13,600 nucleotides of DNA from Campylobacteraceae bacterium (GCA_026985495.1 JALSQJ010000068.1:1-13600), one strand, 5' to 3'. Shown: positions 1-8,565, counted from the stretch's first letter. The notes: generated by a model from the letters alone, not told the origin. Translations and numbers: made by a program.

Positions 1-134
1 TCTGTTTTTCCAAACTGAACCATGGTTATTTTACCTTTTGGTATATCAACTACTTTAACTTTTGGAATATTACCAAAATCATAGGCTATTGCTATAAACC
101 CCATAAACATAAATAGAATTATCTTTTTGAACAT
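1..134 (-). CDS. Probable periplasmic efflux adaptor (membrane fusion protein), N-terminal fragment
   Basis: Only about 44 N-terminal residues are present; the rest lies beyond the left edge. They begin MFKKIILFMFMGFIAIA, a typical signal peptide (two lysines, then a hydrophobic stretch ending in A-I-A), followed by a stretch containing VKVVDIPKGKI. That resembles the first beta strand of HlyD/AcrA-type adaptors, which bridge an inner-membrane pump and a TolC channel across the periplasm. No lipobox cysteine is seen. Two adjacent ATGs are possible (137 or 134); I chose 134 because the AAGGA ribosome site then sits 6 nt upstream rather than 3. The gene lies 37 nt after the TolC-family gene on the same strand, the usual arrangement of tripartite efflux operons. 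The adaptor call rests mainly on this context and could be wrong. Confidence 0.5.
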   Translation of the reverse strand, partial: MFKKIILFMFMGFIAIAYDFGNIPKVKVVDIPKGKITMVQFGKT

Positions 135-157
135 CATAAATCCTTTTTTTTATAAAA

Positions 158-166
158 ATTATAACA
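158..166 (-). promoter_or_regulatory. Extended -10 promoter for the adaptor gene
   Basis: Read on the minus strand this is TGTTATAAT, a perfect TGnTATAAT extended -10. It lies in the 37-nt gap between the TolC-family stop codon and the adaptor start. Transcription would begin near 151 and give a very short leader that still contains the AAGGA site at about 139-143. The same 9 bases followed by TTTTT occur in front of the HIT gene. The region is so AT-rich that a chance match is possible. Confidence 0.45.
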
Positions 167-171
167 TAACA

Positions 172-1371
172 TTATAGTGCATCAGCCACATTAATATATA
201 GTCCTAAAAGCTCTAACTGTGCATCTATCTTATATATCTCTTGGTCTAACTCTCTAATTTTAACACTATTTTCAACAATTTGGGTGTCATAGTGAGTACG
301 GTCACCTACCTTTTCTAAATCTTTAGCTGTAGTAAGCATACTCTCATAATGTTTAGCATCATCTTTAGAGAGAGCTATTTTTCTATCAATAATCTCTAAA
401 CGTTTTTGAGCTAATTTAAACTTATTGGCTATCTCTTTTCTCTTTTCATTAAGGGTTATTTGAGCATTTAAATACTCTATTTTACTATTTTGAATATCAT
501 CTACACTATTAATACTAATAGGAAGAGTTACTTTAAAACCATAATTGTAATACTCTTTTTTAATACGTGACCCAGGAGATGCAAACAGTGGATTTAAATC
601 TTCATTGGTGTATCGTGCATTAATAGATACTTCAGGTAAATATTTAGTAAGAGTCATCTTTTTATTCTCTCTCTTCTCCTCTATTCGATAACTATCACGT
701 TTTAACTCCAACTGCTCCTCCATATAACGCTCTTTACTTATCATACTAAAATTTGGAAGCTCTAAACTATAAGGATTTTGGTCAGATAAGAGTGAAAAAT
801 CATTTTCTAATTTTGAGATACTTAACTCAATCTCTAACTTAGAGGTTACATCTTGGTTCCGTTTCAATAGTGCTTGGTCATATAGAGTGCGATTGGTTAT
901 ACCTTGTTCGTAACTCTCTTTTTGTATCTCTATATCTAAATTATCATTTTCAATAGTAAATTCCAATTTAGCTAACTTATATTTTAATTTTTTTAAATTA
1001 AAAGAGGTTGTTAATGCTTTAAAAATAAGTTGTCGTTTTTGTAACTCTAAATCTAAACCATTTGCTTTCCCCAAAGATTTAGCATACTTTATTGCAGACC
1101 AAATACCTCCCATTTTAAAGATGGGTTGGTCAACTGATACGATAAACTGTTGAGTATTAATGGTATCACCAAATTGAGTTGAGTAGTTTTTAGAGTATTG
1201 CAACACTACAGGGTTTATCCATGACTTTTCAAGCTGATGACTCTGAACACTATTTTGCTCATTTTGATACTTAAGCAATGTTTGCCTATCCTCCGATAGA
1301 ATATCACTTAACTCATTATCTGCTTTTACTAGAGAAAGAAGAGTACTAAAGAGTAGAAACAGCTTCTTCAA
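172..1371 (-). CDS. TolC-family outer-membrane efflux protein
   Basis: This is predicted to form the outer-membrane channel and periplasmic tunnel of a tripartite export system. With a TTG start at 1371 the protein has 399 residues and opens MKKLFLLFSTLLSLVKA, a clean signal peptide. An in-frame ATG at 1389 adds six residues (405 in all), but the AAGGA site at 1382-1386 lies downstream of that ATG and 10 nt before the TTG, so I prefer TTG. The body is mostly long amphipathic helices rich in K, E and L. Numbered from the ATG, YLPEVSINARY (250-260) and VTLPISINSVDDIQNSKIEY (287-306) look like the beta-barrel strand and following helix of the second TolC repeat. It is shorter than E. coli TolC (493 residues including the signal peptide). 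The start overlaps argD by 26-44 nt, and the adaptor gene follows. The family is fairly secure; the substrate is unknown. Confidence 0.8.
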   Translation of the reverse strand: MKKLFLLFSTLLSLVKADNELSDILSEDRQTLLKYQNEQNSVQSHQLEKSWINPVVLQYSKNYSTQFGDTINTQQFIVSVDQPIFKMGGIWSAIKYAKSLGKANGLDLELQKRQLIFKALTTSFNLKKLKYKLAKLEFTIENDNLDIEIQKESYEQGITNRTLYDQALLKRNQDVTSKLEIELSISKLENDFSLLSDQNPYSLELPNFSMISKERYMEEQLELKRDSYRIEEKRENKKMTLTKYLPEVSINARYTNEDLNPLFASPGSRIKKEYYNYGFKVTLPISINSVDDIQNSKIEYLNAQITLNEKRKEIANKFKLAQKRLEIIDRKIALSKDDAKHYESMLTTAKDLEKVGDRTHYDTQIVENSVKIRELDQEIYKIDAQLELLGLYINVADAL

Positions 1372-2530
1372 AACGCTTAAATCCTTCATCTATTTCATCT
1401 ACTGTAATGGTTAATGCAGGTAAGAAACGTACTGTATTACGTCCAGCAGGAAGAGTAATTAACTTATTTTTCATACATTTACTTAAAACAGCTTTCATTG
1501 TATCGTTATCTTTAGCACGAAGTCCTCGCATGAGTCCTAAGCCAACTTCCTCTGTAAATAGATTTGGATACTTATTAGCCATCTCTTTTAGTTTAATGGT
1601 AAAGTATGCCAAAGTTTCAGTAAGTTTACCACTACTCTCCATTTCACTTAGAACTTCTAAAACAGCTAACCCTGCTCTTGTGCTAAGATAGTTTCCACCA
1701 AAGGTTGAACCGTGGTCTCCAGCACTTAAAATATCTTTATGTTTTGTCATCACAGCACCAATAGGGACACCACCACCAAGACCTTTTGCCATGGTAATAA
1801 TATCTGGACTTATCTCATACATATTTGAAGCCAACATCTTACCTGTGCGATAAATTCCTGTCTGAACCTCATCAACAATTAGTAAAACATCTCTCTCTTT
1901 GAGATATTTTTCAAGTTTTTGAATTGCCTCTTTCTCAAAAGGTTGCACTCCACCCTCACCTTGAACAAGCTCAATCATCACTGCTACTGTCTCATCATCT
2001 ATACTATTATAAACCTCCTCTAAACCATCAACATAGAGAAAACCATCTGGATAAGGTGAAAAGTTAGGGGAATGAAAACTCTCTTGTCCTGTTGCTTTTA
2101 CTGTGGTAATGGTGCGTCCATGGAAAGAGTGTTCTAAAGTAATAACCTTATATCGTTTTTTATCAAATTTAGTCTCTCCATATTTTCGAGCTATCTTAAT
2201 AGCTCCCTCATTTGCCTCTGCACCTGAATTGGCAAAAAATATTGCTCCATCATAATTGGCTAAAGTACAGATTTTCTCTGCTAACTTTGCTTGTGGCTCT
2301 ATCACTTGCAAGTTTGAGATATGAATAATCTTCTCTACCTGCTCCTGAAGTGCTTTTACCAATGTAGGATTATTATGCCCTACTGAATTTACAGCAATTC
2401 CTGATGCAAAGTCGATATATTCATCGCCATTATCTGCAAAAAGAGTTGAACCATCTCCCTTAATGAAGTTGGTATAGTTTCGATTGTATGTCTTTAGTAC
2501 ATACTTTTTATCAAGTTCTTCTAATGTCAT
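1346..2530 (-). CDS. argD: Acetylornithine aminotransferase
   Basis: A PLP enzyme of class-III (subgroup II) aminotransferases that converts N-acetylglutamate semialdehyde to N-acetylornithine in arginine synthesis. Many bacterial ArgD proteins also serve the N-succinyl-diaminopimelate step of lysine synthesis. It has 394 residues, a normal length. Visible landmarks are NSGAEANEGAIKIARKYG (101-118, phosphate-binding), FHGRT (136-140), LVQGEGGVQP (188-197), VDEVQTGIYRTGK (219-231, with D220 facing the PLP ring nitrogen), MAKGLGGGVPIGAV (247-260, Schiff-base lysine K249), GSTFGGN (274-280) and RFLPAL (368-373). SGAEANE and the length favour ArgD over ornithine, GABA or glutamate-semialdehyde aminotransferases. 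The ATG has an AGGA site about 10 nt upstream and lies 23 nt after the HIT stop, so the two are probably co-transcribed. Its 3' end overlaps the tolC-like gene. Confidence 0.93.
   Translation of the reverse strand: MTLEELDKKYVLKTYNRNYTNFIKGDGSTLFADNGDEYIDFASGIAVNSVGHNNPTLVKALQEQVEKIIHISNLQVIEPQAKLAEKICTLANYDGAIFFANSGAEANEGAIKIARKYGETKFDKKRYKVITLEHSFHGRTITTVKATGQESFHSPNFSPYPDGFLYVDGLEEVYNSIDDETVAVMIELVQGEGGVQPFEKEAIQKLEKYLKERDVLLIVDEVQTGIYRTGKMLASNMYEISPDIITMAKGLGGGVPIGAVMTKHKDILSAGDHGSTFGGNYLSTRAGLAVLEVLSEMESSGKLTETLAYFTIKLKEMANKYPNLFTEEVGLGLMRGLRAKDNDTMKAVLSKCMKNKLITLPAGRNTVRFLPALTITVDEIDEGFKRFEEAVSTL
1382..1386 (-). promoter_or_regulatory. Ribosome binding site deciding the tolC-like start
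   Basis: AAGGA on the minus strand, inside the last codons of argD. It is 10 nt before TTG 1371 but sits just inside the reading frame opened by ATG 1389, so it can only serve the TTG. No comparable site precedes ATG 1389. Confidence 0.5.
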
Positions 2531-2553
2531 TTTTTATTTTTTCCTATAATTAT

Positions 2554-2907
2554 CTATATACTTTTATGTGTCTCATCAGTTAAATGGTCAAATTTGAGTT
2601 TTGCTCCACCCAAAATATGAAAATGTAAATGGTGAACCTCTTGCCCTCCATCATCTCCATTGTTGGTAATGAGCCTATATCCACTCTTATCTATGCCTGT
2701 AAGTGTCGCCACCTCTTGAATAAAGAGTGTCATATTTGCCATAGTTTCACCACTCACCTCTTGAAAACAATCTACATGCTCTTTTGGAATAACTAAAATA
2801 TGGATAGGAGCTTTAGGATACAAATCATGAAAAGCTATAAACTCATCATTCTCTAAAATCTTATTACTTGGTATCTCACCTGCTACAAGTTTACAAAAAA
2901 TACACAT
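2554..2907 (-). CDS. HIT-family (HinT-like) nucleotide hydrolase
   Basis: A 117-residue histidine-triad protein of the HINT/PKCI branch. Relatives hydrolyse the P-N bond of AMP-lysine and other nucleoside phosphoramidates in the cytoplasm; the physiological substrate in bacteria is poorly defined. The triad is HLHFHIL at 93-99, with H95 the expected nucleophile and H97 and H93 its partners. CIFC at 2-5, with H44 in PKEHVDCF, is the putative metal-binding set seen in many bacterial HIT proteins. NNGDDGGQEVHHLHFHILGG (82-101) is the characteristic C-terminal block. The ATG has AAGGA 7 nt upstream. It is the first gene of the minus-strand group ahead of argD and is divergent from pheS, an arrangement I recall from C. 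jejuni. Family certain; role open. Confidence 0.9.
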   Translation of the reverse strand: MCIFCKLVAGEIPSNKILENDEFIAFHDLYPKAPIHILVIPKEHVDCFQEVSGETMANMTLFIQEVATLTGIDKSGYRLITNNGDDGGQEVHHLHFHILGGAKLKFDHLTDETHKSI

Positions 2908-2931
2908 CTTTTTATCCTTTAATTTTTAAAA

Positions 2932-2940
2932 ATTATAACA
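2932..2940 (-). promoter_or_regulatory. Extended -10 promoter for the HIT-argD group
   Basis: The minus strand reads TGTTATAAT, a perfect extended -10, placing the transcript start near 2925 and leaving a leader of about 18 nt that contains the AAGGA site of the HIT gene. There is no clear -35, as is usual for Campylobacterota sigma-70 promoters. Confidence 0.65.
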
Positions 2941-2960
2941 CAAACAATCCCATTATTTAG

Positions 2961-2977
2961 TATAGTTTAGATAAAAT
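2961..2977 (+). promoter_or_regulatory. Probable -10 region for the pheS operon
   Basis: On the plus strand TATAGT (2961-2966) is followed by TAAAAT (2972-2977). Either could be the -10 element for pheS and the genes behind it; I cannot choose between them. The leader would be roughly 35-50 nt. The site is back to back with the HIT promoter about 20 bp away, so the two may share control. Confidence 0.4.
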
Positions 2978-3018
2978 TCCACAATTACAAATGAAACTCT
3001 ACAAGGCTTATTAAAAAA

Positions 3019-4005
3019 ATGTTAGAAGAGAAAATTAAAAAATCAGAGTCACTTGAGGAGCTTGAAAAAGTACGTATTGAACTTTTTGGTAAGAAAGGTG
3101 CATTAGCATCAGAGTTTGCAAAACTTAAAGATGTACCTGGTCCAGAGAAAAAAGCCTTTGCAGAAGGGCTAAATAGAAACAAAGCAAATTTACAAAAAAT
3201 TTTTGATGAGTATTATGAAAAACTTAAAAAAGAGGAGATTGATAAACTTCTACAAGCAGAAGCGATTGATGTCTCACTCTATGGAGATTTAGATACAAAA
3301 GGTGCTTTACACCCTGTCATGGAGACAATGGATAAGATTATAGACTACTTTGTATCACTAAACTTTGCCATTGAAGATGGTCCAAAAATTGAAGATGATT
3401 TTCATAATTTTGAAGCACTTAATCTACCTAAAAATCACCCTGCTCGTGAGATGCAAGATACATTTTTTTGTAAAGATGGTGCTGTTCTTAGAACACACAC
3501 TTCACCTGTACAGATACGAACAATGTTACAACAAAAACCACCTATTCGTATGATTGCCCCAGGTGCTGTTTTTAGAAAAGATTATGATATTACCCATACT
3601 CCTATGTTTCATCAAGTTGAAGGGTTAGTTGTTGGTGGAAAAGGTGAAGTTAATTTTGCAAATTTAAAATCTATTATGTCTGATTTCCTACACTATATGT
3701 TTGGAGATGTTGAGGTACGATTTAGACCTAGCTTCTTCCCTTTTACTGAACCATCTGCTGAAGTTGATATATCATGTATCTTCTGTGAAGGTGATGGGTG
3801 TCGTGTCTGTTCACATACAGGTTGGTTAGAGGTTCTTGGTTGTGGTATTGTTGATTCAAATGTTTTTGATGCAGTAGAATATAAAGATGTTAGTGGTTAC
3901 GCTTTTGGCTTAGGGGTAGAGAGATTTGCAATGCTATTGCATAAAATTCCTGACCTAAGAATGCTCTTTGAGGGAGATACACGTTTATTGGAGCAATTTA
4001 GATGA
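3019..4005 (+). CDS. pheS: Phenylalanyl-tRNA synthetase alpha subunit
   Basis: Catalytic subunit of the cytoplasmic alpha2-beta2 PheRS, which activates phenylalanine with ATP and attaches it to tRNA-Phe. It has 328 residues, normal for the family. The N-terminal 80 or so residues form a charged coiled coil that grips tRNA. The class II core shows [11 protein letters not shown] (157-167), motif 2 [18 protein letters not shown] (185-202) and motif 3 [14 protein letters not shown] (293-306). Cysteines 253, 256, 261 and 264 form the CxxC-CxxC cluster common in bacterial PheS. The start is slightly uncertain: the only Shine-Dalgarno-like sequence, AAGG at 3003-3006, is 12 nt from the ATG, longer than usual. 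An ATT at 3010 would be too close to it. The stop overlaps the pheT start (ATGA), which points to translational coupling and balanced subunit output. Confidence 0.96.
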   Translation: MLEEKIKKSESLEELEKVRIELFGKKGALASEFAKLKDVPGPEKKAFAEGLNRNKANLQKIFDEYYEKLKKEEIDKLLQAEAIDVSLYGDLDTKGALHPVMETMDKIIDYFVSLNFAIEDGPKIEDDFHNFEALNLPKNHPAREMQDTFFCKDGAVLRTHTSPVQIRTMLQQKPPIRMIAPGAVFRKDYDITHTPMFHQVEGLVVGGKGEVNFANLKSIMSDFLHYMFGDVEVRFRPSFFPFTEPSAEVDISCIFCEGDGCRVCSHTGWLEVLGCGIVDSNVFDAVEYKDVSGYAFGLGVERFAMLLHKIPDLRMLFEGDTRLLEQFR

Positions 4006-6332
4006 TATTAACAAGAACATGGTTAAATAACTTTCTTGATATAAGTAAAGTTAGTGATGAGAAGCTATATGAGACACTAAACTCTATTGGTTTAGAGGTT
4101 GACTCTATAAAAAAATATGAGATTCCCCAAAAAGTTGTAGTAGGGAAGATACTCTCTTGTGAAAAACACCCTGATGCAGATAAGCTAAATGTTTGTCAAA
4201 TTGATATTGGTTCAGGGGTAAGACAGATTGTTTGTGGAGCTTCAAATGTTGTTGATGCAGAGTATGTAGCTGTTGCAACTGTTGGGGCTAAACTTGGAGA
4301 AGATTTTGAGATAAAACATGCCAAACTTCGTGGTGTTGACAGTGAGGGTATGGTCTGTTCTGCTTCTGAATTGGGACTTCCAAATATTGGTAATGGTATT
4401 ATGATTCTTGATGATAGTATTGGTGAACTTGTTATTGGTAAAGAGCTTAATGAGTATGAAAAAGTTGCTGATACAGTCATTGAGATAGAGCTTACTGCCA
4501 ACCGTGGGGACTGTTTAAGTGTTCATGGTGTAGCAAGAGATCTCTCTGCTGCTCTTAACACTCCTATGAATAAGTTTGACTATGAGGGGCAAAATATAGG
4601 AAAAATAGGAATTGCTCGTATTGCTAAACTTGTCAAAAAAGGGAATATTAATGCTTCACTACGGTATGTAATGGTAAATATGGAAGATTTGCATACATCA
4701 CTACTCTTCTCTTTACGACTAGCATTTATTGAAGAGCCTCAAGATAGTAGTCTCTCTGCCCTTTTAAAGTATATTACCCACTCTACAGGCGTTATTTTAC
4801 GTGCCTATGAGATGAGTGAGCTTAACTTAGAAGAGGAGAAACTTGTTATTGATGTCTATAGTGATGAAGAAGTTATCAATATTTCAATGAACCAAAAAGC
4901 TGTCTCTCAATTGGGTATTAACCAAAATGAAGAGTCTATGGCAAATGACAACTCAAAAGTTGTTCTTTTTGAAACATCTTATATGCATCCAAATCTATTG
5001 GTTGATGTTGTAGCAGAGAAAAAACTAAAAACAGATGAACTCTACTACAACACCTCAAGAGGTTCTGAACCAAACTTATGTTTTGGTATTAACTATCTTA
5101 CCTATCTTTTAGAAAAATATACTGCATGTAAACTTTATGATGGAACCATTTCCCTAGCAGAAGATGTTGAACCTGACATTATCACCGTAACTAGTGAAGA
5201 GGTCTCTTCACTAATTGGGAATGAAGTATCTAAAGCTGAAATCATGAATATCTTATCTGCATTAGGCTTCAGCGTACAGAGTTCTGTTGAAGATAAATTT
5301 GGAGTAACCGTTCCAAACTTTAGACATGATATAGAGAATATTCAAGATGTAACCGAAGAGGTTGTACGAATTATTGGAATCAATAATATTGAGGCTAAGC
5401 CACTGTGCTACAGTGAAAAAGTACGAATAAACAACTCAACCCAAAGATACTTAGCAAAAAAAGCGTTAAGAGAGAGAGCTATAGCTAATGGATTTGACGA
5501 AAGTGTCTCCTATGCATTTACCGATAAATCTTTACTAGAGAAGTACAACTTTCCTGTAGTTAAGAGTGAGTTAGATATCATCAACCCTATTACTGCTGAC
5601 TTCAATACATTAAGAACTACTGTTTTACTTAACTTACTACAAGCATCTCAACGTAATGTTAACTACTCGAAAAAATCTATAGCACTCTTTGAAATTGGTA
5701 CAATTTTTAATGCCAACAGAGAAGAGCATGAAGTATTGAGTCTCATTTTCACAGGACAAAAAGAGTCTGAAAATGTCTCCAATGCGGGGAAACCAGCACC
5801 AATAGAGTTTGAGACATTTGTTAAAAAGCTATCTGCTATTATTGGAAACTATAAACTTCGTACCTCAATTGAGAATAATGGTCTAATGCACCCTTATCAA
5901 TCAGCTGATATTATTATTGACAATCATATTTGTGGTTTCCTTACAAAAGTTCACCCTACTGTTTGTGAATCATTTGACCTAAAAGAGACATTTGTTGCAG
6001 AGATAAATTTTGATGCTCTTATTCCCAAACATATCAATGCTGATGCTATTTCAAACTTTCAAGGAGTCTATAAAGATTTAAGTTTAGTAATAGATAAAAA
6101 CTTACCATTTGACCAAATTGCTCTTGCTATTAACTCATTGAAGTTAGATTTATTAAAGAGATTTTATGCTGTAGATATATATCATGATGAAGAGTTAGGA
6201 GAGCAAAAAAGTTTAACTCTACGTCTATTTATACAATCTATGAACGACACACTAAAAGAAGAGGAGATTGAGACAACAGTTAATGCTATTTTAGAGAAAT
6301 TAAAAACTGAGTATGGTGCAACGCTTAGATGA
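4002..6332 (+). CDS. pheT: Phenylalanyl-tRNA synthetase beta subunit
   Basis: The large, non-catalytic partner of PheS: it binds tRNA-Phe and, in most bacteria, edits mischarged Tyr-tRNA-Phe. It has 776 residues. Domains in order: an EMAP-like tRNA-binding fold at about 40-150 ([41 protein letters not shown]); a B3/B4 region at about 205-385; B5 at about 392-460 ending [11 protein letters not shown] (449-459); a synthetase-like core at about 475-675 ([13 protein letters not shown]); and a C-terminal ferredoxin-fold anticodon-binding domain at about 683-776 ([13 protein letters not shown]). The B3/B4 region is odd: the usual NNVVDVTNYV, GQPLHAFD and GVMGG-type motifs are not recognisable, so editing may be lost (see findings). 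It overlaps pheS by 4 nt and aroA by 4 nt. Confidence 0.96.
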   Translation: MILTRTWLNNFLDISKVSDEKLYETLNSIGLEVDSIKKYEIPQKVVVGKILSCEKHPDADKLNVCQIDIGSGVRQIVCGASNVVDAEYVAVATVGAKLGEDFEIKHAKLRGVDSEGMVCSASELGLPNIGNGIMILDDSIGELVIGKELNEYEKVADTVIEIELTANRGDCLSVHGVARDLSAALNTPMNKFDYEGQNIGKIGIARIAKLVKKGNINASLRYVMVNMEDLHTSLLFSLRLAFIEEPQDSSLSALLKYITHSTGVILRAYEMSELNLEEEKLVIDVYSDEEVINISMNQKAVSQLGINQNEESMANDNSKVVLFETSYMHPNLLVDVVAEKKLKTDELYYNTSRGSEPNLCFGINYLTYLLEKYTACKLYDGTISLAEDVEPDIITVTSEEVSSLIGNEVSKAEIMNILSALGFSVQSSVEDKFGVTVPNFRHDIENIQDVTEEVVRIIGINNIEAKPLCYSEKVRINNSTQRYLAKKALRERAIANGFDESVSYAFTDKSLLEKYNFPVVKSELDIINPITADFNTLRTTVLLNLLQASQRNVNYSKKSIALFEIGTIFNANREEHEVLSLIFTGQKESENVSNAGKPAPIEFETFVKKLSAIIGNYKLRTSIENNGLMHPYQSADIIIDNHICGFLTKVHPTVCESFDLKETFVAEINFDALIPKHINADAISNFQGVYKDLSLVIDKNLPFDQIALAINSLKLDLLKRFYAVDIYHDEELGEQKSLTLRLFIQSMNDTLKEEEIETTVNAILEKLKTEYGATLR

Positions 6333-7615
6333 GAAATGTAACCATTTCAAAATATAAAAATAGCTTCAAGCTTGAGTGTTCTGATATCGCTTCAGATAAG
6401 TCTATCTCTCATAGATGTGCTATGTTTTCACTTTTAAGTGATAGACCATCTAAAATTAAAAACTTTCTTTTAGGAGAAGATACTTTAGCCTCTCTATCTA
6501 TTGCCCAACAACTTGGTGCTAAAGTAGTAAAAAAAGAGGGAGAAGTAGAGATTACTCCTCCCTCAAAACTAACTGAACCATCAAATATTTTAGATTGTGG
6601 AAATGCAGGTACGGGTATGCGTCTCTATGCTGGATTACTCTCAGGTATAGACGGCTCCTTCATCTTAACAGGTGACAAATATCTACGTTCACGTCCAATG
6701 AGTAGAGTTACAACTCCTCTACGTGCTATTGGTGCAAAAATAGATGGGCGAGAAGATGGGAACTTAGCTCCTTTAGCCATACGAGGTGGGAGACTTGAAT
6801 CGTTTAGATACCACTCCAATATTGACTCTGCACAGATTAAATCAGCACTTATTTTAGCTGCACTACAAGCCGATAAACCATCTTACTATAGAGAAGAGTT
6901 GCTCTCTCGTGACCATACAGAGCGTATGCTTCGAGGAATGGGAGCAGTAGTTGAGATGCAAGAGGATGGTTGGATAAGAGTTGAGCCTCTTGTTAAACCT
7001 CTAAAACCTTTAGAGATTACCGTACCTGCTGACCCCTCTAGTGGTTTTTTCTTTGCTGTTGCAGCTGCTATTGTTCCAAATTCAACAACCATTATTAAAA
7101 ATATAACACTCAACCCTACGAGAATTGAAGCTTATAAAATACTAGAGAAGATGGGTGCATCTATCACCTACACTCAAAAAGAGAATATCTATGAGCCTAT
7201 TGGTGATATTGAAATCTCTTATAGTGGCAAATTAAATGCTATAACTGTTGAAAATAATATAGCATGGCTAATAGATGAGCTTCCTGCCCTATCTATTGCA
7301 ATGGCAGTTGCTAATGGTAAAAGTATTGTTAGAAATGCAAAAGAGCTACGTGTTAAAGAGAGTGACAGAATCTCAACTGTAATAGAGGCATTAAAAAGTT
7401 GTGGTATTGAGACTATTGAATATGAAGATGGATATGAGATTATTGGTGGTGAGCTACAAAAAGCAGTAGTAAACTCCTATGGAGACCACCGTATTGCTAT
7501 GAGTTTTGCTATTGCTGGACTCCTTTGTGGTATGAGACTTGAAGATACAGAGTGTATTGAGACCTCTTTTCCTAACTTTTTTGATATACTTAGCCAAATT
7601 ACACAATTAGGATAA
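6329..7615 (+). CDS. aroA: 3-phosphoshikimate 1-carboxyvinyltransferase (EPSP synthase)
   Basis: Joins shikimate-3-phosphate and phosphoenolpyruvate to make EPSP, the sixth step of the shikimate pathway leading to chorismate and hence Phe, Tyr and Trp. It has 428 residues, full length. Conserved features are SDKSISHR (22-29), GNAGTGMRL (91-99), [12 protein letters not shown] (115-126), SAQIK (167-171), RDHTE (194-198), NPTR (262-265), IDELPAL (315-321, general-base D316), RVKESDR (341-347, E344) and YGDHRIAMS (384-392). GDK, SAQxK, RxHxE and NxTR together are the published hallmarks of class II EPSP synthases, so this is class II by motif. The glycine in GNAGTG replaces the alanine found in the tolerant CP4 enzyme. 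The gene overlaps pheT by 4 nt (ATGA) and carries the ispH ribosome site in its last codons. Confidence 0.96.
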   Translation: MRNVTISKYKNSFKLECSDIASDKSISHRCAMFSLLSDRPSKIKNFLLGEDTLASLSIAQQLGAKVVKKEGEVEITPPSKLTEPSNILDCGNAGTGMRLYAGLLSGIDGSFILTGDKYLRSRPMSRVTTPLRAIGAKIDGREDGNLAPLAIRGGRLESFRYHSNIDSAQIKSALILAALQADKPSYYREELLSRDHTERMLRGMGAVVEMQEDGWIRVEPLVKPLKPLEITVPADPSSGFFFAVAAAIVPNSTTIIKNITLNPTRIEAYKILEKMGASITYTQKENIYEPIGDIEISYSGKLNAITVENNIAWLIDELPALSIAMAVANGKSIVRNAKELRVKESDRISTVIEALKSCGIETIEYEDGYEIIGGELQKAVVNSYGDHRIAMSFAIAGLLCGMRLEDTECIETSFPNFFDILSQITQLG

Positions 7616-7619
7616 AAAT

Positions 7620-8456
7620 ATGAAAATAGAACTAGCCTCTAGTTATGGGTTTTGCTATGGTGTGAAACGTGCCATAGAGATTGCTGAGAAACACGAAAAC
7701 AGTTTTACTTATGGACCACTTATTCATAATAAAGATGAGATAAATCGCCTAAAAGATAGCTTTAATATTGGATTAGTTGAAAAAATTGAAGAGATTAAAA
7801 ATGACAATACTGTTGTTATTAGAACCCACGGTATTCCAAAAGATGAACTAGCAGTACTAAAAAAGCAGAAAAACAGAATTATTAATGCCACTTGTCCCTA
7901 TGTTACAACTCCTCAAAATATTGTTGAAAAGATGAGTAACGAGGAGTACTCCATTGTAATTTTTGGAGATAAAAATCACCCTGAAATAAAAGGGGTGGTA
8001 TCTTACGCAAAAAAACAGAATGATGTCTTTATCGTTTTAGATAAAGAGGAGCTAAAAGAGCTTCCACTTAAAAGTAAAGTCGCATTAGTTTCACAAACAA
8101 CTAAAAAACCTGAAGATTTTCTAAAAATAGTAAATGCTCTTATTTTAACGCAAAAAGAGGTAAGAGTATTTAATACCATCTGTAATGCAACCTTTGAGAA
8201 CCAAGATGCAGCAGCAGAACTAGCTAAAAAAGCCGATATTATGATTATTATTGGAGGAAAACACTCTTCAAATACTAAAATGTTACACAGTATCTCTCAA
8301 AAAGATTGTCCAGATAGTTATCTTATAGAAAATGAGAGTGAACTAAAAAAGGAGTGGTTTGAGAATAAGAGACTTTGTGGAATATCTGCTGGTGCTTCAA
8401 CACCCGATTGGATTGTACAAAATGTTATTAATAGTATTCAAGAGATAGAGAGATAA
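7620..8456 (+). CDS. ispH: 4-hydroxy-3-methylbut-2-enyl diphosphate reductase
   Basis: The last enzyme of the MEP isoprenoid pathway: a 4Fe-4S protein that reductively dehydroxylates HMBPP to IPP and DMAPP. It has 278 residues, near the short end of the family, and lacks a long C-terminal extension. The three cluster cysteines are C12 (GFCYGVKRA), C92 (NATCPYV) and C188 (TICNAT). Substrate-binding residues match E. coli IspH: H36 (PLIHN), H70 (RTHG), H120 and E122 (NHPE), T161 (SQTT), S216-S217-N218 (HSSN) and S260 (GASTPD). It starts 4 nt after aroA, with AGGA inside the aroA 3' end 7 nt from the ATG, so it is almost certainly co-transcribed. A hairpin lies just after its stop. Confidence 0.96.
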   Translation: MKIELASSYGFCYGVKRAIEIAEKHENSFTYGPLIHNKDEINRLKDSFNIGLVEKIEEIKNDNTVVIRTHGIPKDELAVLKKQKNRIINATCPYVTTPQNIVEKMSNEEYSIVIFGDKNHPEIKGVVSYAKKQNDVFIVLDKEELKELPLKSKVALVSQTTKKPEDFLKIVNALILTQKEVRVFNTICNATFENQDAAAELAKKADIMIIIGGKHSSNTKMLHSISQKDCPDSYLIENESELKKEWFENKRLCGISAGASTPDWIVQNVINSIQEIER

Positions 8457-8463
8457 CCTTAAA

Positions 8464-8494
8464 GACATTTTTAAGTTTAAACATTAAAAATGTC
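8464..8494 (+). terminator. Hairpin after ispH, possible weak terminator
   Basis: A perfect 11-bp inverted repeat, GACATTTTTAA (8464-8474) and TTAAAAATGTC (8484-8494), with a 9-nt loop. It starts 7 nt after the ispH stop. The stem is mostly A-T and only TTTT (8498-8501) follows, so termination is probably partial. It could equally protect the 3' end of the pheS-ispH mRNA. Confidence 0.5.
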
Positions 8495-8565
8495 AACTTT
8501 TAACTTCCACCCTTCATTATTAACCCATAATTTATCATATTCATGCTTAATTAAATAAAAAAGAG

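Noticed and set aside
144..151. Run of eight T residues before the adaptor gene as a phase-variation tract
   Set aside because: Short A/T runs are everywhere in this AT-rich DNA; contingency tracts in Campylobacterota are usually long G/C runs, and this one is outside the coding frame.
1407..1691. 94-codon plus-strand open frame
   Set aside because: It lies wholly inside argD on the opposite strand, has no ribosome site and no recognisable family; argD is certain.
3775..3812. CxxC-CxxC cluster in PheS as a novel zinc finger
   Set aside because: The same cysteine cluster is common in bacterial PheS and is not novel.
4196..4501. 101-codon minus-strand open frame
   Set aside because: Antisense to the conserved tRNA-binding domain of pheT; serine-rich low-complexity translation typical of a shadow frame.
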